A stretch of DNA of 64,000 bases from Pseudomonas sp. S35 (GCF_009866765.1 NZ_CP019431.1:6096001-6160000); one strand, 5' to 3'; positions 19,311 through 29,019 are shown, counted from the first letter of the stretch. The notes: a model not told the origin generated them from the letters alone. Translations and numbers: made by a program.

Positions 19311-20201
19311 ATGAACCATGGAAGTTTCGTCATACAAAAGCTGTTCAAGCACTACAACGTTCACATGGAGCAACTGGGTCACGACCCGCAGAAGAAAACC
19401 GTGCTGATGGTCAATGGCGCGCTGTCCACCACCCGCTCGTTCGCCCGCACCAGCAAATGCCTGGCCGAGCACTTCAATGTGCTGCTGTTCGATTTGCCAT
19501 TCTCCGGCTACTCCCGCGAGCACAACACCGACCTGGACCTGGTGACCAAGGACGACGAAGTGCAGATGCTGCGCGCCCTGGTGGAGCGCTTTGAGGTCAA
19601 CCACCTGGTGTCGGCCTCCTGGGGTGGCATCTCCACGCTGCTGACGTTGGCGCACAACCCGCCGTCCATCGAAAGTTCGGTGGTGATGGCCCTGGCACCC
19701 AGCCTCAACCCGGCCATGCTCGATTATGTGGAGCGCGTGCGCGTGCTGATCGAGGCCGATGACAAATCCGCGGTCGGCCACTTGCTCAACGAGACGGTCG
19801 GCAAATACCTGTCACCACGCCTCAAGCGCAACAACCACCGCCACCTGTCGAGCATGGCCACCACCGAGTATCGCCAGGCGCGCTTTCATATCCACCAAGT
19901 GCTGGGCCTGGGCGACGGCAACTACCTGCCGGCACTGCGGCAGATTGAAACCCCGGTGCATTTCCTCAATGGCACGCTGGACGAGTACACCCCGGCCGCC
20001 GAAGCGCAATTGTTCAAGCAGTACGTGGGCCGCAGCAGCTTTGCCGTGGCCGAGCACACTGGCCATTTGCTTGATCTGGAGTCCCGCGAGGCGGCCTTGT
20101 CGGTGCACCGCGCGCTGCTGAATTTTTTGGTCGGCAAGCACGCGGTGTTGTCAGACATAGACCAACCGCCAGTGGGAAAAAGCGCGACGAATGGCGCATA
20201 A
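19311..20201 (+). CDS. rhlA: RhlA-like HAA synthase (alpha/beta hydrolase fold)
   Basis: The 296-residue protein strongly resembles P. aeruginosa RhlA, which joins two 3-hydroxyacyl-ACP units into 3-(3-hydroxyalkanoyloxy)alkanoate, the lipid part of rhamnolipids. Stretches such as [17 protein letters not shown] and [15 protein letters not shown] are shared. Ser103, Asp224 and His252 lie within one position of the RhlA catalytic triad. PhaG is the alternative family member but looks more distant. The ATG at 19311 follows AGGAAG by 7 nt; the longer frame from 19140 runs through REP sequence. There is no rhlB, rhlR or rhlI nearby. An MFS transporter follows after 35 nt, so the product may be free HAA that is exported as a surfactant. 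Confidence 0.82.
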   Translation: MNHGSFVIQKLFKHYNVHMEQLGHDPQKKTVLMVNGALSTTRSFARTSKCLAEHFNVLLFDLPFSGYSREHNTDLDLVTKDDEVQMLRALVERFEVNHLVSASWGGISTLLTLAHNPPSIESSVVMALAPSLNPAMLDYVERVRVLIEADDKSAVGHLLNETVGKYLSPRLKRNNHRHLSSMATTEYRQARFHIHQVLGLGDGNYLPALRQIETPVHFLNGTLDEYTPAAEAQLFKQYVGRSSFAVAEHTGHLLDLESREAALSVHRALLNFLVGKHAVLSDIDQPPVGKSATNGA

Positions 20202-20236
20202 TCGCCAACACATAGCCTGCTAACAAAAGGGTTCCC

Positions 20237-21664
20237 ATGCCGAATCGCGTCCCGCTCGATGCCAAGACCGCCCGCTGGCTGCCCTGGGTGGTCGCGATTG
20301 CCTTCTTCATGCAGTCGCTGGATGGGACGATTCTGAACACAGCCCTGCCGGCGATGGCGCGGGACCTCGCCGAGAACCCGTTGCGCATGCAAGGCGTGGT
20401 CATTGCCTACATGCTCACCGTCGCGCTGCTGATCCCGGCGTCGGGTTGGATCGCCGACCGTTTCGGCACCAAGAAGATCTTCTTTGGCGCGATCATGCTG
20501 TTCAGCATCGGGTCCTTGCTGTGCGCCTTGTCCAGCAGCCTGACCATGCTGGTGGGCGCACGGGTGGTGCAGGGCTTGGGCGGCGCGTTGATGCTGCCGG
20601 TCGGCCGGCTGGTAGTCTTACGTGCCTACCCGCGCTCCGAACTGGTGCGGATCATGGGGTTCATTACCATCCCTGGCCTGCTCGGCCCGTTGCTGGGCCC
20701 GACCATGGGCGGCTGGATGGTGCAATACCTGACCTGGCACTGGATCTTCCTGATCAACCTGCCCGTGGGGATGATCGGCTGCTACGCCGTGTGGAAATTC
20801 ATCCCCGACCTGCGCGGCAGCGAGCGTACGCGCTTCGATGGCATCGGCTTCCTGCTGTTCGGCGCGGCGATGGTACTCATCACCATCGCGATGGAAGGCC
20901 TGGGCGAACTGCACCTGCCGCACCTGCGGGTGATGTTGCTGCTATTCGGCGGGCTGGCCTGCCTGGCGGCGTATTGGCTGCGCGCCGGGCATATCGACAA
21001 TGCGCTGTTCTCGCCGGTGCTGTTCAAGACGCGCACTTTTGCGGTGGGCATTCTGGGCAACCTGTTCGCCCGCCTGGGCAGCGGCGCGCTGCCGTTCCTG
21101 GTCCCCCTGCTGTTGCAGGTGGCGCTGGGCTACTCGCCGTCGCAAGCCGGCATGAGCATGCTGCCCCTGGCGGCGGCGGCGATGTTTGCCAAGTCCGTGG
21201 CGCGGCCGCTGATCGAGCGCCTGGGTTATCGCATCGTGCTGACCGGCAACACCCTGGCGTTGGGGTTGATGCTCGCCAGCATGGGCCTGGTCACGGAACA
21301 CACGCCCTACCCTTTGCTGCTGGGCATGCTCGCGGTGCTGGGGGCGATCAACTCCCTGCAATTTACCGCGATGAACACCGTGACCCTGATCGACCTCGAC
21401 GACGCCCAGGCCAGCAGCGGCAACAGCTTGCTGTCGGTGGTGGCGCAACTGTCCTTAAGCCTCGGCGTGGCCTGCGCCGGTGCACTGCTCGGCGGTTTCA
21501 CCGCTGAGGCCGGCAACGATGGTGTGGACAGTATCCTTGGCGCCTTCCAATTGACCTTCCTCACCGTGGGCATCATGGCGATGCTGGCGGCGGCGATCTT
21601 CCTGCAACTGTCGCCAAAAGATGGCAAACGCGCGGTCAGCCCGGAGCAGCATATCGAGCATTAG
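20237..21664 (+). CDS. MFS transporter, DHA2 (EmrB/QacA-like) family
   Basis: This 475-residue integral membrane protein is very hydrophobic with about 13-14 predicted helices. The N-terminal QSLDGTILNTALPAMARDL motif and GWIADRFGTKKIF loop are typical of drug:proton antiporters of the DHA2 group, near E. coli MdtD. It starts 35 nt after the rhlA-like gene on the same strand with AAAAGG upstream, so they probably share a transcript. By analogy with a similar MFS gene next to rhlC in P. aeruginosa (from memory), it might export HAA or other amphiphiles. Substrate is not deducible from sequence. Confidence 0.88.
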   Translation: MPNRVPLDAKTARWLPWVVAIAFFMQSLDGTILNTALPAMARDLAENPLRMQGVVIAYMLTVALLIPASGWIADRFGTKKIFFGAIMLFSIGSLLCALSSSLTMLVGARVVQGLGGALMLPVGRLVVLRAYPRSELVRIMGFITIPGLLGPLLGPTMGGWMVQYLTWHWIFLINLPVGMIGCYAVWKFIPDLRGSERTRFDGIGFLLFGAAMVLITIAMEGLGELHLPHLRVMLLLFGGLACLAAYWLRAGHIDNALFSPVLFKTRTFAVGILGNLFARLGSGALPFLVPLLLQVALGYSPSQAGMSMLPLAAAAMFAKSVARPLIERLGYRIVLTGNTLALGLMLASMGLVTEHTPYPLLLGMLAVLGAINSLQFTAMNTVTLIDLDDAQASSGNSLLSVVAQLSLSLGVACAGALLGGFTAEAGNDGVDSILGAFQLTFLTVGIMAMLAAAIFLQLSPKDGKRAVSPEQHIEH

Positions 21665-21746
21665 CTGGCGGCTCGTCTAGAACTTGCGGGGAAATTCCCA
21701 CAGGGCTGCTACACTGCGCGACATTTTGTTTTGCAGAGCCAGTCCC

Positions 21747-23132
21747 GTGACTACCATCGCCACCGCTTTTAATACTTTGCCCCTGTCCGCCGCCATGCTG
21801 GCTAACCTCGACTCGCTGGGTTATGTCGAGATGACGCAGATCCAGGCGCAAAGCTTGCCGGTGATCCTCAAGGGGCTGGACCTGATTGCCCAGGCCAAGA
21901 CCGGCAGCGGCAAGACCGCTGCATTCGGTATCGGCCTGTTGAACCCGATCAACCCGCGCTACTTCGGCTGCCAGGCCCTGGTGATGTGCCCGACCCGTGA
22001 ACTGGCCGACCAAGTGGCCAAGGAAATCCGTCGCCTGGCCCGTGCCGAAGACAACATCAAGGTGCTGACCCTGTGCGGCGGCGTGTCCCTCGGCCCGCAG
22101 ATCGCGTCCCTTGAGCACGGCGCCCACGTGATCGTCGGCACCCCGGGCCGCATCCAGCAACACCTGCGCAAGGGTTCGCTGGTGCTCGATGGCCTGAACA
22201 CGCTGATCCTCGACGAAGCCGACCGCATGCTCGACATGGGCTTCTACGACGCCATCGAAGACATCATCAGCAAGACCCCGCCACGCCGCCAGACCCTGCT
22301 GTTTTCGGCCACCTACCCGGTGAGCATCAAGCAATTGGCGTCCAAGTTCATGCGTGCGCCGCAGCAAGTGAAGGCCGAGGCGTTCCACTCCGATGACCAG
22401 ATCGAGCAGCGTTTCTTCGAGATCTCCCCGGAAGAACGCATGGACGCGGTGACCAAAGTCCTGGCGCACTTCCGCCCGGCGTCCTGCGTGGCGTTCTGCT
22501 TCACCAAGCAGCAAGTGCAGGAAACCGTGGACCACCTGACGTCCAAGGGCATTTGCGCCGTCGGCCTGCATGGCGACCTGGAACAGCGCGACCGTGACCA
22601 GGTGCTGGCGATGTTTGCCAACCGCAGCACCTCGGTGCTGGTGGCCACCGACGTCGCCGCTCGCGGCCTGGACATTGACGCGCTGGACATGGTGATCAAC
22701 GTCGAATTGGCCCGCGACTCGGAAATCCACATCCACCGGGTCGGCCGTACCGGCCGCGCCGGTGAGACCGGCATTGCCATCAGCCTGGTCGCACCGTCCG
22801 AAGCGCATCGCGCCCAGGCCATCGAGCAACTGCAGAAGTCGCCGCTGAACTGGGACCAACTGGACAACCTCAAGCCGCAAAGCGGTGGTCCGCTGCTGCC
22901 GGTGATGAGCACCCTGTGCATCGCCGCCGGCCGCAAAGACAAAGTGCGTCCGGGCGACATCCTCGGCGCACTGACCGGCGACGCTGGCATCCCGGGTGCC
23001 CAGGTCGGCAAGATCGCGATCTTTGACTTCCAGGCGTTCGTGGCCGTAGAGCGCGGCATCGCCAAGCAGGCGTTGCAGCGTTTGAATGACGGCAAGATCA
23101 AAGGCCGTTCGTTGCGCGTTCGCATCCTGTAA
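21747..23132 (+). CDS. dbpA: ATP-dependent RNA helicase DbpA
   Basis: This 461-residue DEAD-box helicase acts in 50S subunit assembly by recognising hairpin 92 of 23S rRNA. It shows the Q motif (EMTQIQAQSLPVIL), Walker A AKTGSGKT, DEAD as [15 protein letters not shown], and HRVGRTGRAG, followed by the roughly 75-residue C-terminal DbpA RNA-binding domain (KVRPGDILGALTGDAG...). I place the start at the GTG at 21747 (MTTIATAFNTLPLS), which fits the usual DbpA N-terminus and length; the longer reading from 21684 is leader. It is a single-gene unit followed by a REPIN. Confidence 0.94.
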   Translation: MTTIATAFNTLPLSAAMLANLDSLGYVEMTQIQAQSLPVILKGLDLIAQAKTGSGKTAAFGIGLLNPINPRYFGCQALVMCPTRELADQVAKEIRRLARAEDNIKVLTLCGGVSLGPQIASLEHGAHVIVGTPGRIQQHLRKGSLVLDGLNTLILDEADRMLDMGFYDAIEDIISKTPPRRQTLLFSATYPVSIKQLASKFMRAPQQVKAEAFHSDDQIEQRFFEISPEERMDAVTKVLAHFRPASCVAFCFTKQQVQETVDHLTSKGICAVGLHGDLEQRDRDQVLAMFANRSTSVLVATDVAARGLDIDALDMVINVELARDSEIHIHRVGRTGRAGETGIAISLVAPSEAHRAQAIEQLQKSPLNWDQLDNLKPQSGGPLLPVMSTLCIAAGRKDKVRPGDILGALTGDAGIPGAQVGKIAIFDFQAFVAVERGIAKQALQRLNDGKIKGRSLRVRIL

Positions 23133-23157
23133 AAAATCTCCCATTCAATGGAGATCC

Positions 23158-23250
23158 AAATGTGGGAGGGGGCTTGCCCCCGATTGCAGTGTGTCAGTCG
23201 GTACATCTGCCACTGATACACCGACATCGGGGGCAAGCCCTCTCCCACAG
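23158..23250. repeat. REPIN after dbpA
   Basis: Inverted REP units (AAATGTGGGAGGGGGCTTGC and GGGGGCAAGCCCTCTCCCACA) flank a spacer containing GTGTGTCAGTCGGT and ACTGATACACCGAC, which extend the pairing. Confidence 0.88.
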
Positions 23251-23292
23251 TTTTGATTGCATTTCAGATCAATATTTTGTGAGGACACCGTT

Positions 23293-24471
23293 TTGCGCTC
23301 GACCGAAGTTGTGATCATTGGCGCCGGCGCCGCAGGCTTGATGTGCGCACTGACCGCCGCCGGGCGTGGGCGCAAGGTGATGTTGATCGACCACGCGAAC
23401 AAGGCCGGCAAAAAGATCCTGATGTCCGGCGGTGGCCGCTGCAATTTCACCAACATGTACACCGAGCCTGCCAACTTCCTCTCGCACAACGCGCACTTCT
23501 GCAAATCCGCCCTGGCCCGCTATACCCAGTGGGATTTCATCGGGCTGGTGGCCAAGCACGGCGTGCCGTACCACGAGAAAAAACTCGGCCAGCTGTTCTG
23601 CGATAACAAGTCCAGCGACATCCTCGGCATGCTGCTCGACGAGTGCATCCAGACCGGCGTGAGCCTGCACCTGGACACCTCCATCCAGGAAATCGCCAAG
23701 CTCGAAAACGGCTACCAGCTGCAGACCACCTTGGGTGAACTGCGCTGCGAATCCCTGGTGATCGCCACGGGCGGCTTGTCGATTCCAACCTTGGGCGCCA
23801 CCGGTTTTGGTTATCAAGTGGCCCAGCAATTCGGCCATGAACTGCTGCCGACCCGCGCCGGGTTGGTGCCGTTCACCATTACCGATCAGCTCAAGGATGT
23901 GTGCGGCGAGTTGTCCGGCACCTCGGTCGATTGCCTGGTCAGCTGCAACGACCAGAGCTTTCGCGAGAACATCCTGTTTACCCACCGCGGCTTGAGCGGG
24001 CCGGCGATCTTGCAGATTTCCTCCTACTGGGAATCCGGCGACACCGTGGAGATCAACCTGCTGCCCGACCACGACGCCCACACCTGGCTGCAACAGCAGC
24101 AGGTCGAGCACCCCAACAGTGAGCTGAAAACCCTGCTGGGTGAGATCTTCACCAAGAAGATGGCCAACCTGCTGGCGCAGACGTGGTTTGTGTCCAAGCC
24201 GATGAAGCAGTACACCCACGCCGAAATCGCCGACATCGCGCAGAAGCTGGGGTGCTGGCAGCTGGTGCCGGCAGGGACCGAGGGGTATCGCACCGCCGAG
24301 GTGACGTTGGGGGGTGTGGACACGCGGGAAGTGTCGTCCAAGACTATGGAGTCGCTGAAAAGCCCAGGGTTGTACTTTATTGGTGAAGTGCTGGACGTGA
24401 CCGGGCACCTGGGCGGGTTTAACTTCCAGTGGGCGTGGGCTTCCGGTTACGCGGCCGCGCAGTTTGTTTGA
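23293..24471 (+). CDS. YhiN/HI0933-type flavoprotein
   Basis: The 392-residue NAD(P)/FAD-dependent oxidoreductase belongs to the HI0933 (YhiN/BaiN-like) family, whose cellular reaction is not well defined. The dinucleotide motif VIIGAGAAGLMCAL is at residues about 7-20, the family motif GGGRCNFTN near residue 55, and the second motif ATGGLSIPTLGATGFGY near residue 160. The C-terminus LYFIGEVLDVTGHLGGFNFQWAWASGY closes the FAD site. Translation probably begins at the TTG at 23293, which has GAGGA 7 nt upstream; the upstream ATG-like frame lacks a ribosome site. It stands alone between dbpA and a terminator-like palindrome. Confidence 0.87.
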   Translation: MRSTEVVIIGAGAAGLMCALTAAGRGRKVMLIDHANKAGKKILMSGGGRCNFTNMYTEPANFLSHNAHFCKSALARYTQWDFIGLVAKHGVPYHEKKLGQLFCDNKSSDILGMLLDECIQTGVSLHLDTSIQEIAKLENGYQLQTTLGELRCESLVIATGGLSIPTLGATGFGYQVAQQFGHELLPTRAGLVPFTITDQLKDVCGELSGTSVDCLVSCNDQSFRENILFTHRGLSGPAILQISSYWESGDTVEINLLPDHDAHTWLQQQQVEHPNSELKTLLGEIFTKKMANLLAQTWFVSKPMKQYTHAEIADIAQKLGCWQLVPAGTEGYRTAEVTLGGVDTREVSSKTMESLKSPGLYFIGEVLDVTGHLGGFNFQWAWASGYAAAQFV

Positions 24472-24484
24472 CACGACGCAGTAG

Positions 24485-24520
24485 AAAATGTGGGAGGGGG
24501 CAAGCCCCCTCCCACATTTT
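24485..24520. terminator. Perfect 16-bp palindrome, bidirectional terminator-like
   Basis: AAAATGTGGGAGGGGG and its exact complement CCCCCTCCCACATTTT flank a CAAG loop. The run of T after the plus-strand stem and the A run before it would suit intrinsic termination in either direction. It is built from the window's common REP sequence. Confidence 0.7.
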
Positions 24521-24630
24521 GATTTGCGGTGTGCCAGGGAATAAATTGCAGTGAGATGTGATCACCACCCTTGCCGTGGCGTCACTGATGGCTCAATTTA
24601 GCGGCATCGTCCCGGAAGACTCACGACTTC

Positions 24631-26814
24631 ATGTCATCGACCTCGTTCAAGCAGTCCATGCGGCGCCTGTGGGCGCTGGATAAATTCAGTTACAGCATTC
24701 GGGTATTCATCGCCCTTACCGGCAGCATGGCGCTGTGCTGGTACCAGGATGAAATGGCGCTGCTGATCCCGCTGTTCCTGGGAATCATCGCCAGCGCCCT
24801 GGCTGAGACCGACGACAGTTGGCAAGGCCGTCTCAACGCCCTGGCGGTGACGCTGGTGTGTTTCAGCATCGCCGCGCTGTCGGTGGAGTTGCTGTTCCCT
24901 TACCCGTGGATTTTCGCCCTCTCGCTGGCCCTGGCAACGTTCGGCCTGACCATGCTCGGCGCCTTGGGTGAACGCTATGGCGCGATTGCGTCGGCCACGC
25001 TGATTCTGTCGGTCTACACCATGATCGGCGTGGACCAACGCGGCGGTGCCGTCAGTGATTTCTGGCATGAGCCATTGCTGCTGGTGGCCGGCGCCGCCTG
25101 GTACGGCGCGTTGTCGGTGCTGTGGCAGGCGCTGTTTTCCAATCAGCCGGTGCAGCAGAGCCTGGCGCGGTTGTTCCGTGAATTGGGGCGCTACCTCAAG
25201 CTCAAATCTTCGTTGTTCGAACCGATCCGCCAGCTGGACGTGGAAGCACGCCGCCTGGAACTGGCCCAGCAAAATGGCCGGGTGGTGGCGGCGTTGAATG
25301 CGGCGAAGGAAATCATCCTGCACCGCGTGGGCAATGGTCGACCGGGTTCGAAAGTCAGTCGTTACCTGAAGCTGTACTTCCTGGCCCAGGACATCCACGA
25401 ACGCGCCAGCTCCTCCCACTACCCTTACAACGCCCTGGCCGATGCGTTCTTCCATAGCGATGTGCTGTTCCGCTGCCAGCGCCTGCTGCGCCAGCAAGGC
25501 AAGGCCTGCCAGGCGCTGGCAGAGTCGATCCAGCTGCGCCAACCGTTCATCTATGACGACAGCTTCGCCCAAGCCCTCAGCGACCTGAATGCCTCCCTGG
25601 AACACCTGCGCATCCAGAGCAACCCGGCCTGGCGCGGCCTGCTGCGTTCGTTGCGCGCGCTGGCCGCCAACTTGTCCACCCTCGACCGCCTGCTGGGCGA
25701 CGCGAGCAACCCCGACGCCCTGGCCGACGCCACCGACAGCAACCTGCTGGACCGTGCGCCGCGCAACCTCAAGGAAATGTGGACGCGCCTGCGCACCCAA
25801 CTTACGCCGACGTCGCTGCTGTTTCGCCATGCGTTGCGCCTGTCCCTGGCGCTGACCATCGGCTACGGCACCTTGCATGCCATCCACGCTTCCCAGGGTT
25901 ACTGGATCATCCTCACCACCCTGTTTGTGTGCCAACCCAACTACGGTGCGACGCGGCGCAAGCTCGGCCAGCGGATCATCGGCACCGCCATCGGCCTCAC
26001 GGTGGCCTGGGCGCTGTTCGATCTGTTCCCAAGCCCCTTGGTGCAATCGATGTTCGCCATTGCCGCCGGCCTGGTGTTCTTTATCAACCGCACCACCCGG
26101 TACACCTTGGCCACGGCGGCCATCACCCTGATGGTGCTGTTCTGCTTCAACCAAGTGGGCGATGGCTACGGGCTGTTTCTGCCACGGCTGTTCGACACCC
26201 TGCTCGGCAGCCTGATTGCGGGCCTGGCGGTATTCCTGTTCCTGCCCGACTGGCAAGGCCGGCGGCTGAACAAAGTGCTGGCCAACACCCTGACCTGCAA
26301 CAGCATCTACCTGCGCCAGATCATGCAGCAATACGCCGCCGGCAAAAGCGACGACCTGGCCTACCGCCTGGCACGCCGTAACGCGCACAACGCGGATGCG
26401 GCGCTGTCCACCACGCTGGCGAACATGCTGATGGAACCGGGGCACTTTCGTAAGGAAGCAGACGTGGGCTTCCGCTTTTTGGTGCTGTCCCACACCTTGC
26501 TCAGCTACCTGTCGGGCCTTGGCGCCCACCGCGATACGCAATTGCCGGCCGAGGTACGCGAGCACTTGATCGACGGCGCCGGGAAGACACTGGCGGCGAG
26601 CATCGATGAAATCGCCACAGGGCTGGCCAACAAGCAGCCGATTGCGATCCAGAGCGACGCCGAAGAAGCCCTGGCGGCGGACCTGGAGCAGATGCCGGAT
26701 GAGATTGATGAAGGGCAACGGTTGGTGCAGACGCAATTGGCGTTGATTTGCCGGCAGTTGGGGCCGTTGCGCACGCTGGCGGCGCATTTGATCAAGGACA
26801 CCAGCGCGGCTTAG
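24631..26814 (+). CDS. YccS/FUSC-family inner-membrane protein
   Basis: The 727-residue protein has two blocks of hydrophobic helices (about residues 20-160 and 390-530), each followed by a long cytoplasmic helical domain, the arrangement of the YccS/YhfK branch of the FUSC (fusaric acid resistance-like) family. Such proteins are putative aromatic-acid or small-molecule efflux components, but the function of YccS is unproven. No AaeA/AaeX-like partner is nearby, unlike true aromatic-acid efflux operons. It is transcribed alone and converges with the binding-protein gene on the minus strand, 4 nt apart. Confidence 0.85.
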   Translation: MSSTSFKQSMRRLWALDKFSYSIRVFIALTGSMALCWYQDEMALLIPLFLGIIASALAETDDSWQGRLNALAVTLVCFSIAALSVELLFPYPWIFALSLALATFGLTMLGALGERYGAIASATLILSVYTMIGVDQRGGAVSDFWHEPLLLVAGAAWYGALSVLWQALFSNQPVQQSLARLFRELGRYLKLKSSLFEPIRQLDVEARRLELAQQNGRVVAALNAAKEIILHRVGNGRPGSKVSRYLKLYFLAQDIHERASSSHYPYNALADAFFHSDVLFRCQRLLRQQGKACQALAESIQLRQPFIYDDSFAQALSDLNASLEHLRIQSNPAWRGLLRSLRALAANLSTLDRLLGDASNPDALADATDSNLLDRAPRNLKEMWTRLRTQLTPTSLLFRHALRLSLALTIGYGTLHAIHASQGYWIILTTLFVCQPNYGATRRKLGQRIIGTAIGLTVAWALFDLFPSPLVQSMFAIAAGLVFFINRTTRYTLATAAITLMVLFCFNQVGDGYGLFLPRLFDTLLGSLIAGLAVFLFLPDWQGRRLNKVLANTLTCNSIYLRQIMQQYAAGKSDDLAYRLARRNAHNADAALSTTLANMLMEPGHFRKEADVGFRFLVLSHTLLSYLSGLGAHRDTQLPAEVREHLIDGAGKTLAASIDEIATGLANKQPIAIQSDAEEALAADLEQMPDEIDEGQRLVQTQLALICRQLGPLRTLAAHLIKDTSAA

Positions 26815-26818
26815 GCCG

Positions 26819-27556
26819 CTACATCCCGTGAGCCTTCATCAACCGCTCATAGCTACCATCAGCCTTCATCTTGGCAATTTCACGATCAAAGCTCGCCACG
26901 ATCTGTTCATGCTCGGGGTTCTTCAGGCTTACCAGGATATGCAGGCTGTTCTCACTGAGCGGCTTGGGCAAGAACTCCACCGTATTGCGCACCCGCGCCG
27001 ATTCGCGCGACAGGTAATAGCGCGCCACGTATTCATCCTCCACCGTCAACCGCACGCGCTGCGCCGCCAGCATGCGCACGGCCATGGCGAAGTTATGCAC
27101 AGGGACTTTCTGCATCTGGGCGTCCCCATCGAACGCCGCCGAATAGGCATACCCGCGCACCACGGCGATGGGGTAGGCGTGCAGTTGTTCAAGGTTTTGA
27201 AATTCGATGGGATCGTCACGGCGCTTGATAAAGCGCACGCGGTTGAGCAGGTACTCCCCAGAAAACTGCCCCAGTTGCGTACGGGCGTCGTCGTACCAGG
27301 CATTGACCAACACGTCATAGCGCCCATCGCCCACGCCCATCAGTGCCCGAGCCCAGGGCACCTGCTCGAAGTCACTGGCATAGCCCGCACGGGCCAGGGC
27401 TGTGCTGACGATATCGGTGGCCAACCCGCCATTGATCAGGGTGGCATCGGTAAACGGCGGCCATGCATCCGCGACCAGGCGCAAGCGCTGTGCGACGGCA
27501 GGCTGGGCCAGCAGCAACACTCCAATCAAAGCAAAGGCACGAGAAAACCGCGGCAT
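26819..27556 (-). CDS. Periplasmic substrate-binding protein, family 3, orphan
   Basis: This 245-residue SBP_bac_3-type protein has a clear signal peptide (MPRFSRAFALIGVLLLAQPAVA, cleavage near residue 23). The mature part starts with RLRLVADAWPPF, the classic first strand of amino-acid binding domains. No permease or ATPase gene is adjacent, so it may share a transporter or act as a sensor. I used the ATG at 27556 because it begins the signal peptide; the frame extends 25 codons further upstream without support. Ligand unknown. A second orphan of the same broad family is at 54604-55395. Confidence 0.85.
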   Translation of the reverse strand: MPRFSRAFALIGVLLLAQPAVAQRLRLVADAWPPFTDATLINGGLATDIVSTALARAGYASDFEQVPWARALMGVGDGRYDVLVNAWYDDARTQLGQFSGEYLLNRVRFIKRRDDPIEFQNLEQLHAYPIAVVRGYAYSAAFDGDAQMQKVPVHNFAMAVRMLAAQRVRLTVEDEYVARYYLSRESARVRNTVEFLPKPLSENSLHILVSLKNPEHEQIVASFDREIAKMKADGSYERLMKAHGM

Positions 27557-27732
27557 GCTTAACGTCCTTGGCGGGCACTGAGGATCTAACAGTAGCTGAA
27601 GATTACACAAAGAAACGCGCGGCGAATGCACTCAATGATGGCAAATTGATTTCACTCACAAAAATAGTTGATTTAGACAGCGTTGCCGATGGCGCTTACT
27701 ATCCAGCACAGACATTTACGTGAGAACACACC

Positions 27733-28185
27733 ATGACAGTCGATTGGGTCTGCAAACATCACACTGACTTGGGCAAGGAGCAGCTGTACGCCATCCTGCG
27801 CTTGCGCGGCGAGGTTTTCGTTGTCGAGCAGAAGTGCGTCTATCAGGACATCGACGGGCAGGACCTGACGGGCGACACCCACCACTTGATGGCCTGGAAA
27901 GATGATGAACTGGTGGCTTACCTGCGCCTGCTGGACCCTGAGTCCCAAGGCGGCGATGTGGTAGTTGGCCGGGTGATCGTCGCGCCGGTGGCACGGGGGA
28001 CCGGGCTGGGGCACGCGATGATGGAAGAAACCCTCAGGCAGATTGAGGATATCTGGCCACAGACGCCGATCTTTCTGTCAGCTCAGGCGCATTTGCAGGG
28101 CTATTACGGGCGCTATGGGTTTGTGGTGGCGGGTGAGGAATACCTTGAGGATGATATTCCACATATTGGTATGCGCCGCGCTTAA
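27733..28185 (+). CDS. elaA: ElaA-like GNAT N-acetyltransferase
   Basis: The 150-residue protein matches the ElaA group of GNAT acetyltransferases: LYAILRLRGEVFVVEQKCVYQDIDGQD at the N-terminus, then the acetyl-CoA-binding segment GRVIVAPVARGTGLGHAMM, and LSAQAHLQGYYGRYGF near the C-terminus. It presumably transfers acetyl from acetyl-CoA to an unknown amine. It is a stand-alone cytoplasmic gene, upstream of which the DNA is locally AT-rich. Confidence 0.88.
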   Translation: MTVDWVCKHHTDLGKEQLYAILRLRGEVFVVEQKCVYQDIDGQDLTGDTHHLMAWKDDELVAYLRLLDPESQGGDVVVGRVIVAPVARGTGLGHAMMEETLRQIEDIWPQTPIFLSAQAHLQGYYGRYGFVVAGEEYLEDDIPHIGMRRA

Positions 28186-28202
28186 GGCCGCCATCGCTGA
28201 AC

Positions 28203-28499
28203 TCAGGGATAACCCAGAACCCGCTTGATCTGGCCAAGATTCACCGCGATCCATCCCCGATCAATCGCACCCCAGTCGCGAATCCGATAGTGCCCGGCAT
28301 GGTTGCGGGCACCGTCTTGCTGCTCGAATTCACACACGATATCCAGGTCGGCCAACGCCGCAATCGTGTCCTGCGCTGTGCGCCGGGGCATGCCGGTGGC
28401 GTCGGTCAGCGCCGGCACATTGCTGGCCAGCCCGCTGTCGATCAAGTACGCCACATACAGGCGGCGGTAGAAGCTGCTTTTGGTCTTGCTCACATCCAT
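28203..28499 (-). CDS. Small winged-helix DNA-binding protein
   Basis: The 98-residue protein has a helix-turn-helix of the winged type (LASNVPALTDATGMPRRTAQDTIAALADLDIVCEFEQ), ending in a beta-wing and HYRIRDWGAIDRGWI. I recognise the fold but no characterised regulator. The ATG at 28499 was chosen because the fold begins just after it. It ends 19 nt before the divergent-looking metallopeptidase gene, which starts further right on the same strand and reads into it, so the two may be co-transcribed. Target genes are unknown. Confidence 0.72.
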   Translation of the reverse strand: MDVSKTKSSFYRRLYVAYLIDSGLASNVPALTDATGMPRRTAQDTIAALADLDIVCEFEQQDGARNHAGHYRIRDWGAIDRGWIAVNLGQIKRVLGYP

Positions 28500-28518
28500 G
28501 ATCAGTCGCCTTGTGCGG

Positions 28519-29019
28519 TCAGGGTTTGCCCTGCAGGTCGCGATACGTGAGGTACACCCGCAGGTCGAATTCAACCTGGTGGTAGCCCGGCATCATATAG
28601 TCGCAGAGTTTGTAAAAGGCCTTGTTGTGGTCCGACTCCTTGAAGTGCGCCAGTTCGTGCACCACGATCATGCGCAGAAATTGCGGCGCGGCGTCCTTGA
28701 ACAACGAGGCAATGCGGATTTCTTTCTTGGATTTGAGGTTGCCGCCCTGCACCCGCGAAATCGTGGTGTGCAGGCCGAGGGCGCGGTGGGTCAAGTCCAG
28801 GCGATTATCGAACAGTACCTTGTCGATGGCCGGCGCATTGCGCAGGTGCTCTTGCTTCAAGGCCAGGGCGTAGGCGTACAGCGCTTTGTCGCTCTGCACG
28901 GCATGGCGTTCGGGGTAACGCTGTTCCAGATAGGCACCCAACTGGTCCTTGGCGATCAGTTGGCGTACTTGCTCCTGGAGGGCTGCGGGGTAGGCCTGGA
29001 GGTATTTCAGCGCGGTCAT
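28519..29019 (-). CDS. YgjP/M48-like metallopeptidase (DUF45)
   Basis: This 166-residue protein carries the zinc motif HExxH in MIVVHELAHFKESDHN, with the downstream DHNKAFY histidine as probable third ligand, as in YgjP-like (DUF45/WLM-type) metallopeptidases. There is no signal peptide, so it is cytoplasmic. The ATG at 29019 is preferred; a TTG lies 12 nt upstream with no ribosome site. It reads into the winged-helix gene 19 nt downstream. The natural substrate is unknown for the family. Confidence 0.8.
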   Translation of the reverse strand: MTALKYLQAYPAALQEQVRQLIAKDQLGAYLEQRYPERHAVQSDKALYAYALALKQEHLRNAPAIDKVLFDNRLDLTHRALGLHTTISRVQGGNLKSKKEIRIASLFKDAAPQFLRMIVVHELAHFKESDHNKAFYKLCDYMMPGYHQVEFDLRVYLTYRDLQGKP

